A stretch of 60,000 nucleotides of DNA from Chrysomallon squamiferum (lineage: Eukaryota; Mollusca; Gastropoda; Neomphalida; Peltospiridae): assembly GCA_012295275.1 (NCBI GenBank), contig CM022673.1, positions 3,957,605-4,017,604 on the forward strand, read 5' to 3'. Position 1 is the first letter of the stretch, and each line of letters opens with the position of its first letter. The notes beneath the pieces were generated by a model. It had not been told where the DNA came from. It was given only the letters and a program-made list of their open reading frames with translations, and did not search any database. A program made the translations under genes and the position numbers. This document shows, one piece after another, positions 50,296 through 60,000 of the stretch.

Positions 50296-52140
50296 CGTCT
50301 TTGAAATCTCTGTTTACACTTTGTAACATTCGTTAATTTCAGAGATAAATTTATAGATTTTCTTTTTTTTCTCTTTAAAAATTTTTATTATCTTTTTTTT
50401 TTTAACAAATTTTACAAAGATTTATGAATTATTTTTACCAATTATATACTACCAGTGATAATATTCAGATTGTTATTTTGTTTTATTATTTTTTTTTTTT
50501 TTAATAATCAAAAATAAATGTATATAATATTAGCAAATTATATATGATCTCTTACACATTTAAAGGATGGGTTGTATTTAAAATAATAATGAAACAGTTC
50601 ATTTACAACCATTAGTTAGTATTACAGAAGCTGGAGTATTTTGATTCTTATGTGAGAGATTATTGAAATAAAACTGTTTTTTAATATGGTAACTAATCTT
50701 TGTTAGTAACTAAGTATCAAAATCAATTAAGTTGCATTTTTTTCATGTAGTCAGGTGTTTAAAACAATATTAGTAATAATAAATCTACAAATAGTCAGTC
50801 TATTCAACACTTTTTTAAAAAGAAAGTTTAATATTTTCGCATAACTTTTATCACATGTTCAGTTACATATATCTTTCGACTGGGATATGAAACTGGGAAA
50901 ACAATTGTTTTGTTTTAGTTAATAATATTTTTGTGTAGACAGATCTTTCAACAGCATACAGAATAACTGTAAAAAAAAAGTGTACTAAAACGTTTTTCCA
51001 ACTCAGCTTCCAAAGTTAGTATTGTTAATAAAACTATTGTTTTTAAAAGTCGTTTTTATTTCATTTAATTGTTAAATAGTAAAAACAAAAAATACGGTTT
51101 AAAAAACATATTTTATTTCGTTTAACATGTACAGTTAGTGGAAAACAAAACAAATAATAGAAATTATTTGAAGTTCACTCTACTTTAAAAAATAAAAAAA
51201 ATTGGTTACAGTAACAGAAATCACTAACAAAGATTTGGTTTTAAAAATCGTTTTTCTTTTCTTTTTCTTTTTTTTTTCTTACAAAACTTTAAGTACTACA
51301 ATATTAATGTATACATTAGCTCAAATGACTAGCGATTTTTTGATGTGTTGAAAATAGTTTGAACTAACAGTTGTAAAGTGTTTTCTGATATGTATCATAA
51401 CTGCTTTTGTCATGATAAAAACTAAAAAAAAAAAAAAAAAAAAAAAATTGAAAAATAATAAATAAATATATAAACTTTAGGTAATAACAATATTGAAGCC
51501 ATTTCTAAATCTCAACATCCTATAAAGCTTTTAATACAAATAATAAGAACGGCAGTACATAAAATTTGTGGTAGAGATTTAAAAAAAATAAAAATAAATA
51601 AATGATATAGACAAATTAATCAGAAAACATTAAAAAATGGAAAAAGTATGTAGGAATTTACACCTCTGAAACCCCATCGGTGCACACGCATAAGTCCGTA
51701 GAGCAGAGGATAAGATTTGAACCTCGTATTCTCTACACCACGGACCTCAACGTATACCACACAACCAAATTTCAAAGGCAACAAAAGCTGCTTATTTCAG
51801 GTACATAACAGGTATTTGTAACTAACACTAGAAATGGTATTTTATGAAAATATGAAATAATGATAATAATAATAGTAATAGTATAGTGAACGGCGCTGAT
51901 CTATTTTTCGGGAGAAAAAAATCAAAATTTTACTTTCCGATCAATTTTGTTTATAAAATAAAATACTGTATAAATTATTTTAAGTTGCCATGCACTTTTC
52001 CGAAAGTAGGTTGGCGTCACTCGGTAAACACAGATAAATACTCATGTGAGAATACACACACACATATAATATATAATATATATAATATATAGATATATAT
52101 GATATATATCTATATATATGAAAGTATATATGTATGTGTG
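50296..52140 (+). other. 3' flank of the dehydrogenase gene (unit 1)
   Basis: Homologous to 55095-56830 and 58488-60000. AATAAA occurs near 50513 and 50664 and may end the mRNA. Otherwise A/T runs and no gene. Confidence 0.55.
51655..51785 (-). mobile_element. tRNA-like SINE relic, copy in unit 1
   Basis: Read on the minus strand it contains GAGGTTCAAATCTTATCC, a near B box (GGTTCRANTCC), preceded at about the right distance by a GTGGTATACGTTG A-box-like stretch. It recurs in units 2 (56465-56590) and 3 (59845-59970). Confidence 0.4.
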
Positions 52141-52734
52141 AGTGTGTGTGGATATGTGTCTATATGTGTGTATTTAGGGTTGTCGTAAGTCTGTGTTATC
52201 CTGGACTGAGGTATCAAAATTCGCAAGGGGGATGAAGGAAACAAATTATCCAAAAGTACGGAATTTCGGCTTCTATAGATTTACATATATTATCAGGTCA
52301 ATAATAATAATAATAATAATCATAATCATAATCATAATCATAATAATAAATAAATAAATAAATAAATAAATACATTTTTAAAAAACCGGTAGTCTGTGAG
52401 AAAAATTTCGTAACGACCTCATTCAATTTTCGTTAGCTTGTACGTTTGCCTACTTGGCCGGTTTTCGTGCTTGTAGTATCCTTATTCCATAATTAGTGCT
52501 GTTGTAGCCATATTATTGGCATTTGTAATACTTATCTTGCAAGCAAGGCATTTTTCAGTAATAATCTAGTCACTTTCTCTATATTATTTCCGTGCATTGT
52601 CAACTACTACCGTTGCGGTAGTAATGTGGTTGCCTAGCCAACACTCTAGAGTACACTCTCGAACCAGCTCTGACGCTTGTCAGTGTTTGTTTATCGACAT
52701 ATTACTTCTTGCTATTTGTAATTTGTTGAAGTTT

Positions 52735-53620
52735 ATCAAACGATAAAAGACCCTGACAAGTTGTCCAAACGGAAATGTAAATTCACACCAGAGATTCAGA
52801 ACAAACTCCCTTGCTTTAAGATAGGAAGGAGTGAATAGCAAGCAGAGTTTTGGTGTGCAAATCGGGAAAATTAGTCTCTGTGGCATATAGAGGTATTGGT
52901 GATTTATACATACATGTGAACTCTGAAAAACACGTGAGAGCAGTGCGAGCAGAGAGCTCATCAATGAAACTGACGGAACAAAAGGAAGTAAAAGAGAAGA
53001 CGCTCTCGATGCTGCAGAAGGTGCTGATGCATTTCACACCGTTAAACATCACGACAGTCTTTTAATCCGTGGATTGTTCAGCTGTTTTGCTGAAAAAGAC
53101 TTTCACTGAAGCTGAGTTGGCAAAGAGATTTTCTAGAGCTCGAACAAAGACAGAGACAATTGTTACATCTGAGCTTGCACTGCATTCTACTGATGTTGTC
53201 TTGAAAGGTTTTAAAGAAAATGAAATCGCATTCTGTGGAATAACTACAGATGGAAGTATACATGATACTTTAAAGCTGTTTCCTGTAATTATTAATTGTT
53301 ATTATTGGAAGAATAGTCAAAACTGATTTAAAAGGCATAATGAGACTGCAGACAAATATGCTAATTATGTAAAAGAGAGGCTAGAGATAAAAATAAACTC
53401 TCTGAAAAGTGCGTGGCATTCACAGGTGACAGCTGCAGTACAATGTTTGGAGGACTCAAGTGTAATGAAGAAGGAAATGATGTGTTTTCACATTTGAAGA
53501 AAATGTTGGAAAAGAGATTATTAATGTTATATCTAATCATGGAAATAAAGCACTTATGAGAGTTTACTTGTAGATTAACTGGACATGAAATCATCAATTT
53601 TCAGAAAAATCTTGTAAAAA
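52735..53620 (+). pseudogene. hAT transposase pseudogene, N-terminal half
   Basis: Plus-strand fragments in three frames keep the order of a hAT transposase with a BED-like start: KRKCKFTPEIQNKLPCFKIG, LVSVAYRGIGDLYIHVNSEK, MDCSAVLLKKTFTEAELAKR, FSRARTKTETIV, FCGITTDGSIHDTLKLFPV, CVAFTGDSCSTMFGGLKCNE and NDVFSHLKKMLEK. Stops and frameshifts separate them, so it is dead. Its probable left end (TAGGGTTGTCGTAAGTCTGT near 52176) has a homologue in unit 2 at 56846. No right end with an inverted repeat was found. The fragments are as seen in the sequence, not repaired. Confidence 0.8.
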
Positions 53621-53904
53621 TCTGTCTTGGCAGAACTAACTGTGTCGAACATGGAGCAGAAAGAATGAATATTTTATTAACAGCTACTAAATAAGTGACT
53701 GAAATGAATAATTCTTAACTGCATTTTAATTTTTTGATTTATATATATATATATATATTAATTTGCTCTAATGACAGAAAATGAATGAGCAAAATATTTT
53801 TCATGGATGTCTTGTCAAAACTGTCAATCTTTTAAAGTTTTAAAAATATTTTATTTTTGCATTATAAACATGTAACTAACTAAATTCTTTCTGTTTTATT
53901 TAAG

Positions 53905-53955
53905 AGTGAAATTGTCAGTGTCCATCCATCAAAAATCCCTGTAACAGTGGAACAG
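53905..53955 (+). pseudogene. Exon 7 copy in unit 2, donor lost
   Basis: 51 bases, 17 open codons ([17 protein letters not shown]), with the acceptor TTTTATTTAAG preserved. The donor GTAAAT of the true exon is ATAAAT here, so normal splicing from this exon is not possible. Confidence 0.85.
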
Positions 53956-54767
53956 ATAAATACACCAGATGTATGGTAGGTATACATAGGTAAAAACAAC
54001 ATTAATAAATGCTGTCCAAAAAAACACAATCTTGATAACCTGTTTTGAAAATGCTTTCTAACATACATTAGTCACCATCAATCCAAAATGTTGTTAGGCA
54101 TTTTCAGTTTTGTAACATTTGTCTCTTGATTTTTTCATAACTTCTGTCTCCTGAGAATCTCCTTTTAACATTGACCTGATGGTCTCCTTCAGCTGATGAA
54201 CTTTTGGCTGGTTGTGTGACAGGTTTTTTTTTTTTTGTTTGTTTGTTTGTTGTTGTTGTTGTTGTTTTGTTTTTAGTTATTTCAGTTAAGGAAATGTATC
54301 TGGAAGACTGGAAAGTGTGATTGATCACAATACGAGACATACTTTTAACATTTAGGATTTGTCTTGATGTATTTATAATATAGCAGAGTATATTTGAAAA
54401 ACATGCTTATGTCAAAATTAATTTTAATGTTATTAAATGAAATTATATTTTTATTTCACTATTATTGTTGTTATTATTATTATTATTTGAACAGAATTAT
54501 CATTACCCAGTTAACCATGTAACAAATTAGTCATACAATGGCAGTGTTTTCTTCTTTTATACAAAAATGACATATTTATGTCAAAATAGAAAAAAAAATG
54601 AAAAATAGTTTTTTTTTCTCTTTTTACCAGTTAACCACATACTAAATTTGTCAATACAATGGACATGTTTTCTTCTTTTATAAAGAAAAAAAAAACATAA
54701 TTACATAGCACCACTATCACTATTTTCTTTGTACGATTTTATATCACTCAAACACTGATAAAATAAG

Positions 54768-54814
54768 AGTGAAATTGTCAGTGTCCATCAAAAAGTCCTG
54801 TAACAGTGAAAAGG
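54768..54814 (+). pseudogene. Exon 7' copy in unit 2, four-base deletion
   Basis: 47 instead of 51 bases: one CCAT of the tandem CCATCCAT is missing, which shifts the frame. Confidence 0.8.
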
Positions 54815-54936
54815 GTTTTTACTTAAATGACTCTCATATCAACTTGTGTGAAGTGTCAGTACATGTAACTATATATGAACCCTGGTGTGTGTAACATGAC
54901 TACATTCAGTGGAGCAAAGGCATGCACGCACGCACA

Positions 54937-54970
<34 letters not shown>

Positions 54971-55012
54971 TCTGTTATTTAGGAATTTAGTGTGAGGATT
55001 TTGCTTTTCCAG

Positions 55013-55094
55013 GTTGGAGAAATCGCTGTGTTCCTGTGTTCTCCTGCAGCTGATCAGATGATTGGCACTTCAGTAACAGTGGACGGTGGATGGA
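55013..55094 (+). pseudogene. Exon 8 copy in unit 2, original C-terminus and stop lost
   Basis: Acceptor TTTTCCAG and the codons [20 protein letters not shown] through DGGW are preserved (one Ile to Val change). A deletion of about 65 bases then removes the codons for TAH and the stop; the frame would run on to a TGA near 55206. Confidence 0.85.
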
Positions 55095-56193
55095 TACATT
55101 TATACATTTTCTTTTTTTTCTCATTAAATGTTTTTATTATCTTCTTTTTTTAACAAATTTTACAAAGATTTATGAATTATTTTTACCAATTATATACTAC
55201 CAGTGATAATATTCAGATTGTTATTTTGTTTTATTATCAATTTGTTTTTTTTAAATAATAAAAAATAAATGTATATAATATTAGCAAATTTTATATGATC
55301 TCTTACACATTTAAAGGCTGGGATGTATTTAAAATAATAAAGAAACAGTTCATTTACAACTATTAGCGAGTATCATAGGAACTGGAGTATTTTCATTCTT
55401 ATTGAAATAAAAATGTTTTCTCTGGAAACTAATCTTTGTTAGTAACAAAGTATGAAAATCAATTATGTTGCATTTTTTTCATGTAATCAGGTGTTTAAAA
55501 CAATATTAATAATAATAAATCTACAAATAGTCAGTCTATTCAACACTTTTTTAAAAAGAAAGTTTAATATTTTCGCATAACTTTTATCACATGTTCAGTT
55601 ACATATATCTTCCGACTGGGATATGAAACTGGGAAAACCATTGTTTTGTTTTAGTTAATAAAACTGAGTTTTTAGTGTAGACAGATCTTTCAACAGCATA
55701 CAGAATAACTGTTAAAAAAAAGTACTAATATGTTTTCCAACTCAGCTTCCAAAGTTAGTATTGTTAATAAAACTATTGTTTTTTAAAAGTCGTTTTTATT
55801 TCATTTAATTGTTAAATAGCAAAAACAAAAAATATGGTTTAAAAAATATATTTTATTTCGTTTAACATGTACAGTCAGTGGAAAACAAAACAAATAATAG
55901 AAATTATTTGAAGTTCACTCTACTTTTAAAAAAAAAAAAAAAAAAAAAATTGGTTACAGTAACAGAAATCACTAACAAAGATTTGGTTTTAAAAATCGTT
56001 TTTCTTTTCTTTTTCTTTTATTTTTTTTTTCTTACAAAGCTTTAAGTACTACAATATTAATGTATACATTAGCTCAAATGAATAGCGATTTTTTGATGTG
56101 TTGAAAATAGTTTGAACTAACAGTTGCAAAGTGTTTTCAAATATCCATCATAACTGCTTCTGTCATGATCAAAATATAAAAAAAATAAAATAA

Positions 56194-56239
<46 letters not shown>

Positions 56240-56840
56240 GTAATAATAAATAAAATAAAATAAATAAATAAATAATATTAAAGCCATTTCTAAATGCCAA
56301 TAACCCTTAATGCTTTAAATACAAGTAATTTGAATGACAGTACATAAAAACATAAAAATATGTGATAGAGATTTAAAAAAAAAAAAAAAAAAAAAAAAAT
56401 GAAATGTAAGAATAAATTAATCAGAAAATATTAAAGAATGGAAAAAGTCTATAGTTGATTTTTTCACCTCTGAAAGTGAGGAGTTGCATACACAGATTCC
56501 CGCAGTATGTCGGTTGAGATTTGAACCTCAGAACCTCCACACAACGGTTCACCAAGTATACTGCATAACCAAATTTCAAAGGCAACTAAACCTCTTTCTT
56601 TCAGGTATATAACACCCATTTGTAACTATGTCTAGTAAAGGTTTTTGTTTTTTAAAAATATGAAAAAGATTAATAGTATAGTGAACAGCGCTGATCTACT
56701 TTTGGAGAAACAAATTCACAAATTTACATTTTGATCAGTTTTAAAAATATTTTATAAATTATAACAAAAATGCACGAACTTTTCCGAAAGTAGGTCGCGG
56801 CCACGTATTAGACATAAATAGATACTCAGGTGAAAAAATA
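55095..56840 (+). other. 3' flank copy in unit 2
   Basis: Closely similar to 50,340-52,100 and to 58,488-60,000. It contains an AAT run (56,196-56,239), poly-A runs and a tRNA-like SINE relic copy (56,465-56,590, minus strand, GAGGTTCAAATCTC). No gene. Confidence 0.7.
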
Positions 56841-57036
56841 TACAGGTAGGGTTGTAAGTCCGTATTTTCCAGCGTCTTGAAATTTGGAATAGGGGAAGAT
56901 ATTTCAGAAATTCTCCAAAAGTCCCTTGCTTTAAGATAGGAAGGTGTAAATGGTAACCAGAGTTTTGGTGTGCAAATCAGGAAAATTAGTCTCTGTGGCA
57001 TATAGAGGTATTGGTGATTTACACATACATGTGACT
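56841..57036 (+). mobile_element. Remnant of the second hAT element in unit 2
   Basis: It keeps the left end (GGGTTGTAAGTCCGTATTTTCC) and about 110 bases matching 52,807-52,919 (CCTTGCTTTAAGATAGGAAG; GGTATTGGTGATTTACACAT). It then jumps to sequence matching 53,697 onward. Two internal deletions, of about 550 and 780 bases, explain the difference from unit 1. Confidence 0.8.
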
Positions 57037-57240
57037 GAAATGAATAATTCTTAATTGCATTTTAATTTTTTGATTTATCTCACCATATATATATTAATTT
57101 GCTCTAATGACAGAAAATGAATGAGCCAAATATTTTTCATACATGTCTTGTCAAAACTGTCAATTTTTTAAAGTTGTAAAAATATTTTATTTATGCATTA
57201 TAAACATGTAACTCACTAAAATCTTTCTGTTTTATTTAAG

Positions 57241-57291
57241 AGTGAAATTTTCAGTGTCCATCCATCAAAAATCCCTGTAACAGTGGAACAG
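57241..57291 (+). pseudogene. Exon 7 copy in unit 3, donor lost
   Basis: Same length and acceptor as exon 7, with one Val to Phe change (SEIFSVHPSK) and the same ATAAAT donor loss as unit 2. Confidence 0.85.
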
Positions 57292-57789
57292 ATAAATACA
57301 CCAGATGTATGGTAGGTATACATAGGTAAAAACAACAGTAATAAATGCTGTCCAAAAAACACAATCTTGATAACCTGTTTTGAAAATGCTTTCTTACATA
57401 CATTAGTCACCATCAATCCAAAATGTTGTTAGGCATTTTCAGTTTGGCAACATTTGTCTCTTGATTTTTTCCTAACTTTTGTCTCCTGAGAATCTCCTTT
57501 TAACATTGACCTGATGGTCTCCTTCAGCTGATGAACTTTTGGCTGGTTGTGTGACAGTTTTTTTTTTTTTCTTTTGTTTTTAGTTATTTCAGTTAAGGAA
57601 ATGTATCTGGAAGACTGGAAAGGTAAAAAGTGTGATTGATCACAATACGAGACATACTTTTATTATTTAGGATTTGTCTTTATGTATTAAATATTTAAAA
57701 TATAGCAGAGTATATTTGAAAAACATGCTTATGTCAAAATTAATTTTAATGTTATTAAATGAAATTATATTTTTATTTCACTATTATAG

Positions 57790-57836
<47 letters not shown>

Positions 57837-58113
57837 TGAACAGAATTATCATTACCCAATTAACCATGTAACAAATTAGTCATACAATGGTAGTGTTTTC
57901 TTCTTTTATACAAAAATGACATATTTATGTCAAAATAGCAAAAAAATGAAAAATTGTTTTTTTTCTCCTTTTACCAGTTAACCACATACTAAATTTGTCA
58001 ATGCAATGGACAAGTTTTCTTCTTTTCTAAAAAAAACCCCACATAATTACATAGCACCACTATCACTATTTTCTTTGTACGATTTTATATCACTCAAACA
58101 CTGATAAAATAAG

Positions 58114-58164
58114 AGTGAAATTGTCAGTGTCCATCCATCAAAAAGTCCTGTAACAGTGAAAAGG
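58114..58164 (+). other. Exon 7' copy in unit 3, intact frame and donor
   Basis: 51 bases, 17 codons ([17 protein letters not shown]), AG before and GT after, phase 0 to 0. The acceptor tract is poor (GATAAAATAAG), as in the other 7' copies. Confidence 0.6.
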
Positions 58165-58276
58165 GTTTTTACTTAAATGACTCTCATATCAACGTGTGTG
58201 AAGTGTCAGTACATGTAACTATATATGAACCCTGGTGTGTGTAACATGACTACATTCAGTGGAGCAAAGGAACGCA

Positions 58277-58308
<32 letters not shown>

Positions 58309-58394
58309 CACTACAATGCAGATACACTGATGTTCCGAGATAAATATACGTGTCTGTTATTTAGGAATTTAGTGTGAGGATTTTGCTTTTCCAG

Positions 58395-58487
58395 GTTGGA
58401 GAAATCGCTGTGTTCCTGTGTTCTCCCGCAGCTGATCAGATGATTGGCACTTCAGTAACAGTGGACGGTGGATGGATAAATTTATAG
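58395..58487 (+). pseudogene. Exon 8 copy in unit 3 with altered ending
   Basis: Acceptor and frame preserved through VDGGW. The same deletion as in unit 2 then leads to a new short ending, INL and TAG at 58487. It could act as an alternative last exon, but it is far from the main gene. Confidence 0.75.
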
Positions 58488-59577
58488 ATTTTCTTTTTTT
58501 TCTCATTAAATGTTTTTTTATTCTTTTTTTTTTAACAAATTTTACAAAGATTTATGAATTATTTTTACCAGTTATATACTACCAGTGATAATATTCAGAT
58601 TGTTATTTTGTTTTATTATTATTATTATTTTTAAAATAATCAAAAATAAATGTATATAATATTAGCAAATTTTATATGATCACTGACACTTTTAAAGGCT
58701 GGGATGTATTTTAAATAATAAAGAAACAGTTCATTTGCAACTATTAGCGAGTATCATAGGAACTGGAGTATTTTCATTCTTATTGAAATAAAAATGTTTT
58801 CTCTGGAAACTAATCTTTGTTAGTAACAAAGTATGAAAATCAATTATGTTGCATTTTTTTCATGTAATCAGGTGTTTAAAACAATATTAATAATAATAAA
58901 TCTGCAAATAGTCAGTCTATTCAACACTTTTTTAAAAAGAAAGTTTAATATTTTCGCATAACTTTTATCACATGTTCAGTTACATATATCTTCCGACTGG
59001 GATATGAAACTGGGAAAACCATTGTTTTGTTTTAGTTAATAAAACTGAGTTTTTGTGTAGACAGATCTTTCAACAGCATACAGAATAACTGTTAAAAAAA
59101 AGTACTAATATGTTTTCCAACTCAGCTTCCAAAGTTAGTATTGTTAATAAAACTATTGTTTTTTAAAAGTCGTTTTTATTTCATTTAATTGTTAAATAGC
59201 AAAAACAAAAAATATGGTTTAAAAAATCGATTTTATTTCGTTTAACATGTACAGTCAGTAGAAAACAAAACAAATAATAGAAATTATTTGAAGTTCACTC
59301 GATTTTTAAAAAAAAATAAAAAAAAATAAAAAAAATTGGTTACAGTAACAGAAATCACTAACAAAGATTTGGTTTTAAAAATCGTTTTTCTTTTCTTTTT
59401 CTTTGTATTTTTTTTTTTCTTACAAAGCTTTAAGTACTACAATATTAATGTATACATTAGCTCAAATTACTAGCGATTTTTTGATGTGTTGAAAATAGTT
59501 TGACCTAACAGTTGCAAAGTGTTTTCTAATATGCATCATAACTGCTTCTGTCATGATAAAAAAAAAAAAAAAAAAAA

Positions 59578-59623
<46 letters not shown>

Positions 59624-60000
59624 GTAATAGTAATAGTAATAATAATAATAAATAAATAAATAATATTAAAGCCATTTCTAAATGCCAGTATCCCTTAATA
59701 CTTTAAATACATGTAATTTGAATGACAGTACATAAAAATTTAAAATGTGTGATAGAGATTTAAAAAAAAATAAAGAAATAAATAAATGAAATGTAAGAAT
59801 AAATTAATCAGAAAATATTAAAGAATGGAAAAAGGGTTTTTTTCACACCTCAGAATAGGACGGGTTGTATACACAGATTCCCGCAACATGTCGGTTGAGA
59901 CTTGAACCTCATACCTTCGACACGATGGTTCACGGCGTATACCACACAACCGAATTAAGAAGGCAACTGAACTAGTTTGTTACAGGTATATAACACCCGT
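58488..60000 (+). other. 3' flank copy in unit 3, running off the window
   Basis: Homologous to 55,095 onward. It includes an AAT/AGT microsatellite (59,579-59,650) and a tRNA-like SINE relic (59,845-59,970, minus strand). In the latter a 7-base stem TCGGTTG/CAACCGA brackets a GGTTCAAGTCT B box. No gene. Confidence 0.7.

Larger units (their letters stand above)
47216..60000 (+). repeat. Tandem array of at least three units carrying the 3' end of the dehydrogenase gene
   Basis: Unit 1 is about 47216-53845, unit 2 about 53846-57180, unit 3 about 57181 to beyond the window. Each begins AATATTTTATTT, then GCATTATAAACATGTAACT, the exon 7 sequence, a second exon 7-like copy, exon 8, and about 1.7 kb of 3' flank. 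Unit 1 is twice as long as unit 2. The difference is accounted for by the 25-base minisatellite, an inserted hAT element, and deletions inside a second hAT relic in unit 2. Units 2 and 3 share changes not in unit 1 (loss of the exon 7 donor, a deletion after exon 8), so they arose from one another. Only unit 1 is needed for the intact gene. Confidence 0.9.

Noticed and set aside
53361-53597. Independent minus-strand gene
   Set aside because: It is antisense to the hAT transposase relic, whose motifs are on the plus strand.

Overview
The window is nuclear DNA from an animal, most likely a mollusc and perhaps a gastropod. It is strongly AT-rich. All genes are split by GT-AG introns (one intron is GC-AG). 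Intergenic and intronic DNA is full of poly-A/T, AAT, CA/TG and AG microsatellites. Several diverged repeats resemble a SINE I remember from gastropod genomes. The species cannot be fixed from sequence alone.

Layout. (1) 1830-5351 (+): a six-exon membrane-anchored prolyl 4-hydroxylase-like 2-oxoglutarate/Fe(II) dioxygenase, with an apparent one-base frame break in an A run in exon 1. (2) 5382-16375: about 11 kb without a recognisable gene, perhaps partly the 3' UTR of the next gene. (3) 16376-30837 (-): an eight-exon FAM117/GLCCI1-family gene whose phases join cleanly into 422 codons, plus one unexplained candidate exon at 23637-23725. (4) 34462-35610 (-): UMAD1, a UMA-domain ESCRT-I adaptor of 192 residues. 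(5) 36686-38735 (+): RPA3, the small subunit of replication protein A, 118 residues, divergent from UMAD1 across a short shared promoter region. (6) 42368-50295 (+): eight exons of a bacterial-type D-3-hydroxybutyrate dehydrogenase (SDR family); its first short exon was not found. (7) 47216-60000: a tandem array in which the last exons and 3' flank of the dehydrogenase gene are repeated at least three times, with decay that records the order of events.

The most interesting points are these. The block GLCCI1/FAM117 - UMAD1 - RPA3 matches the neighbourhood I know from human chromosome 7p, which suggests very old microsynteny. The dehydrogenase has a tandem array of terminal exons: exon 7 has five further copies, exon 8 two further copies. 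A decayed hAT transposon sits in only one array unit, a second hAT relic is shared by two units, and a 25-bp minisatellite has expanded in one unit only. No operons, CRISPR arrays, rRNA or functional tRNA genes were seen. The genes do not form a common pathway: collagen-type/protein hydroxylation, a cytoplasmic phosphoprotein, ESCRT sorting, DNA replication and ketone-body metabolism.
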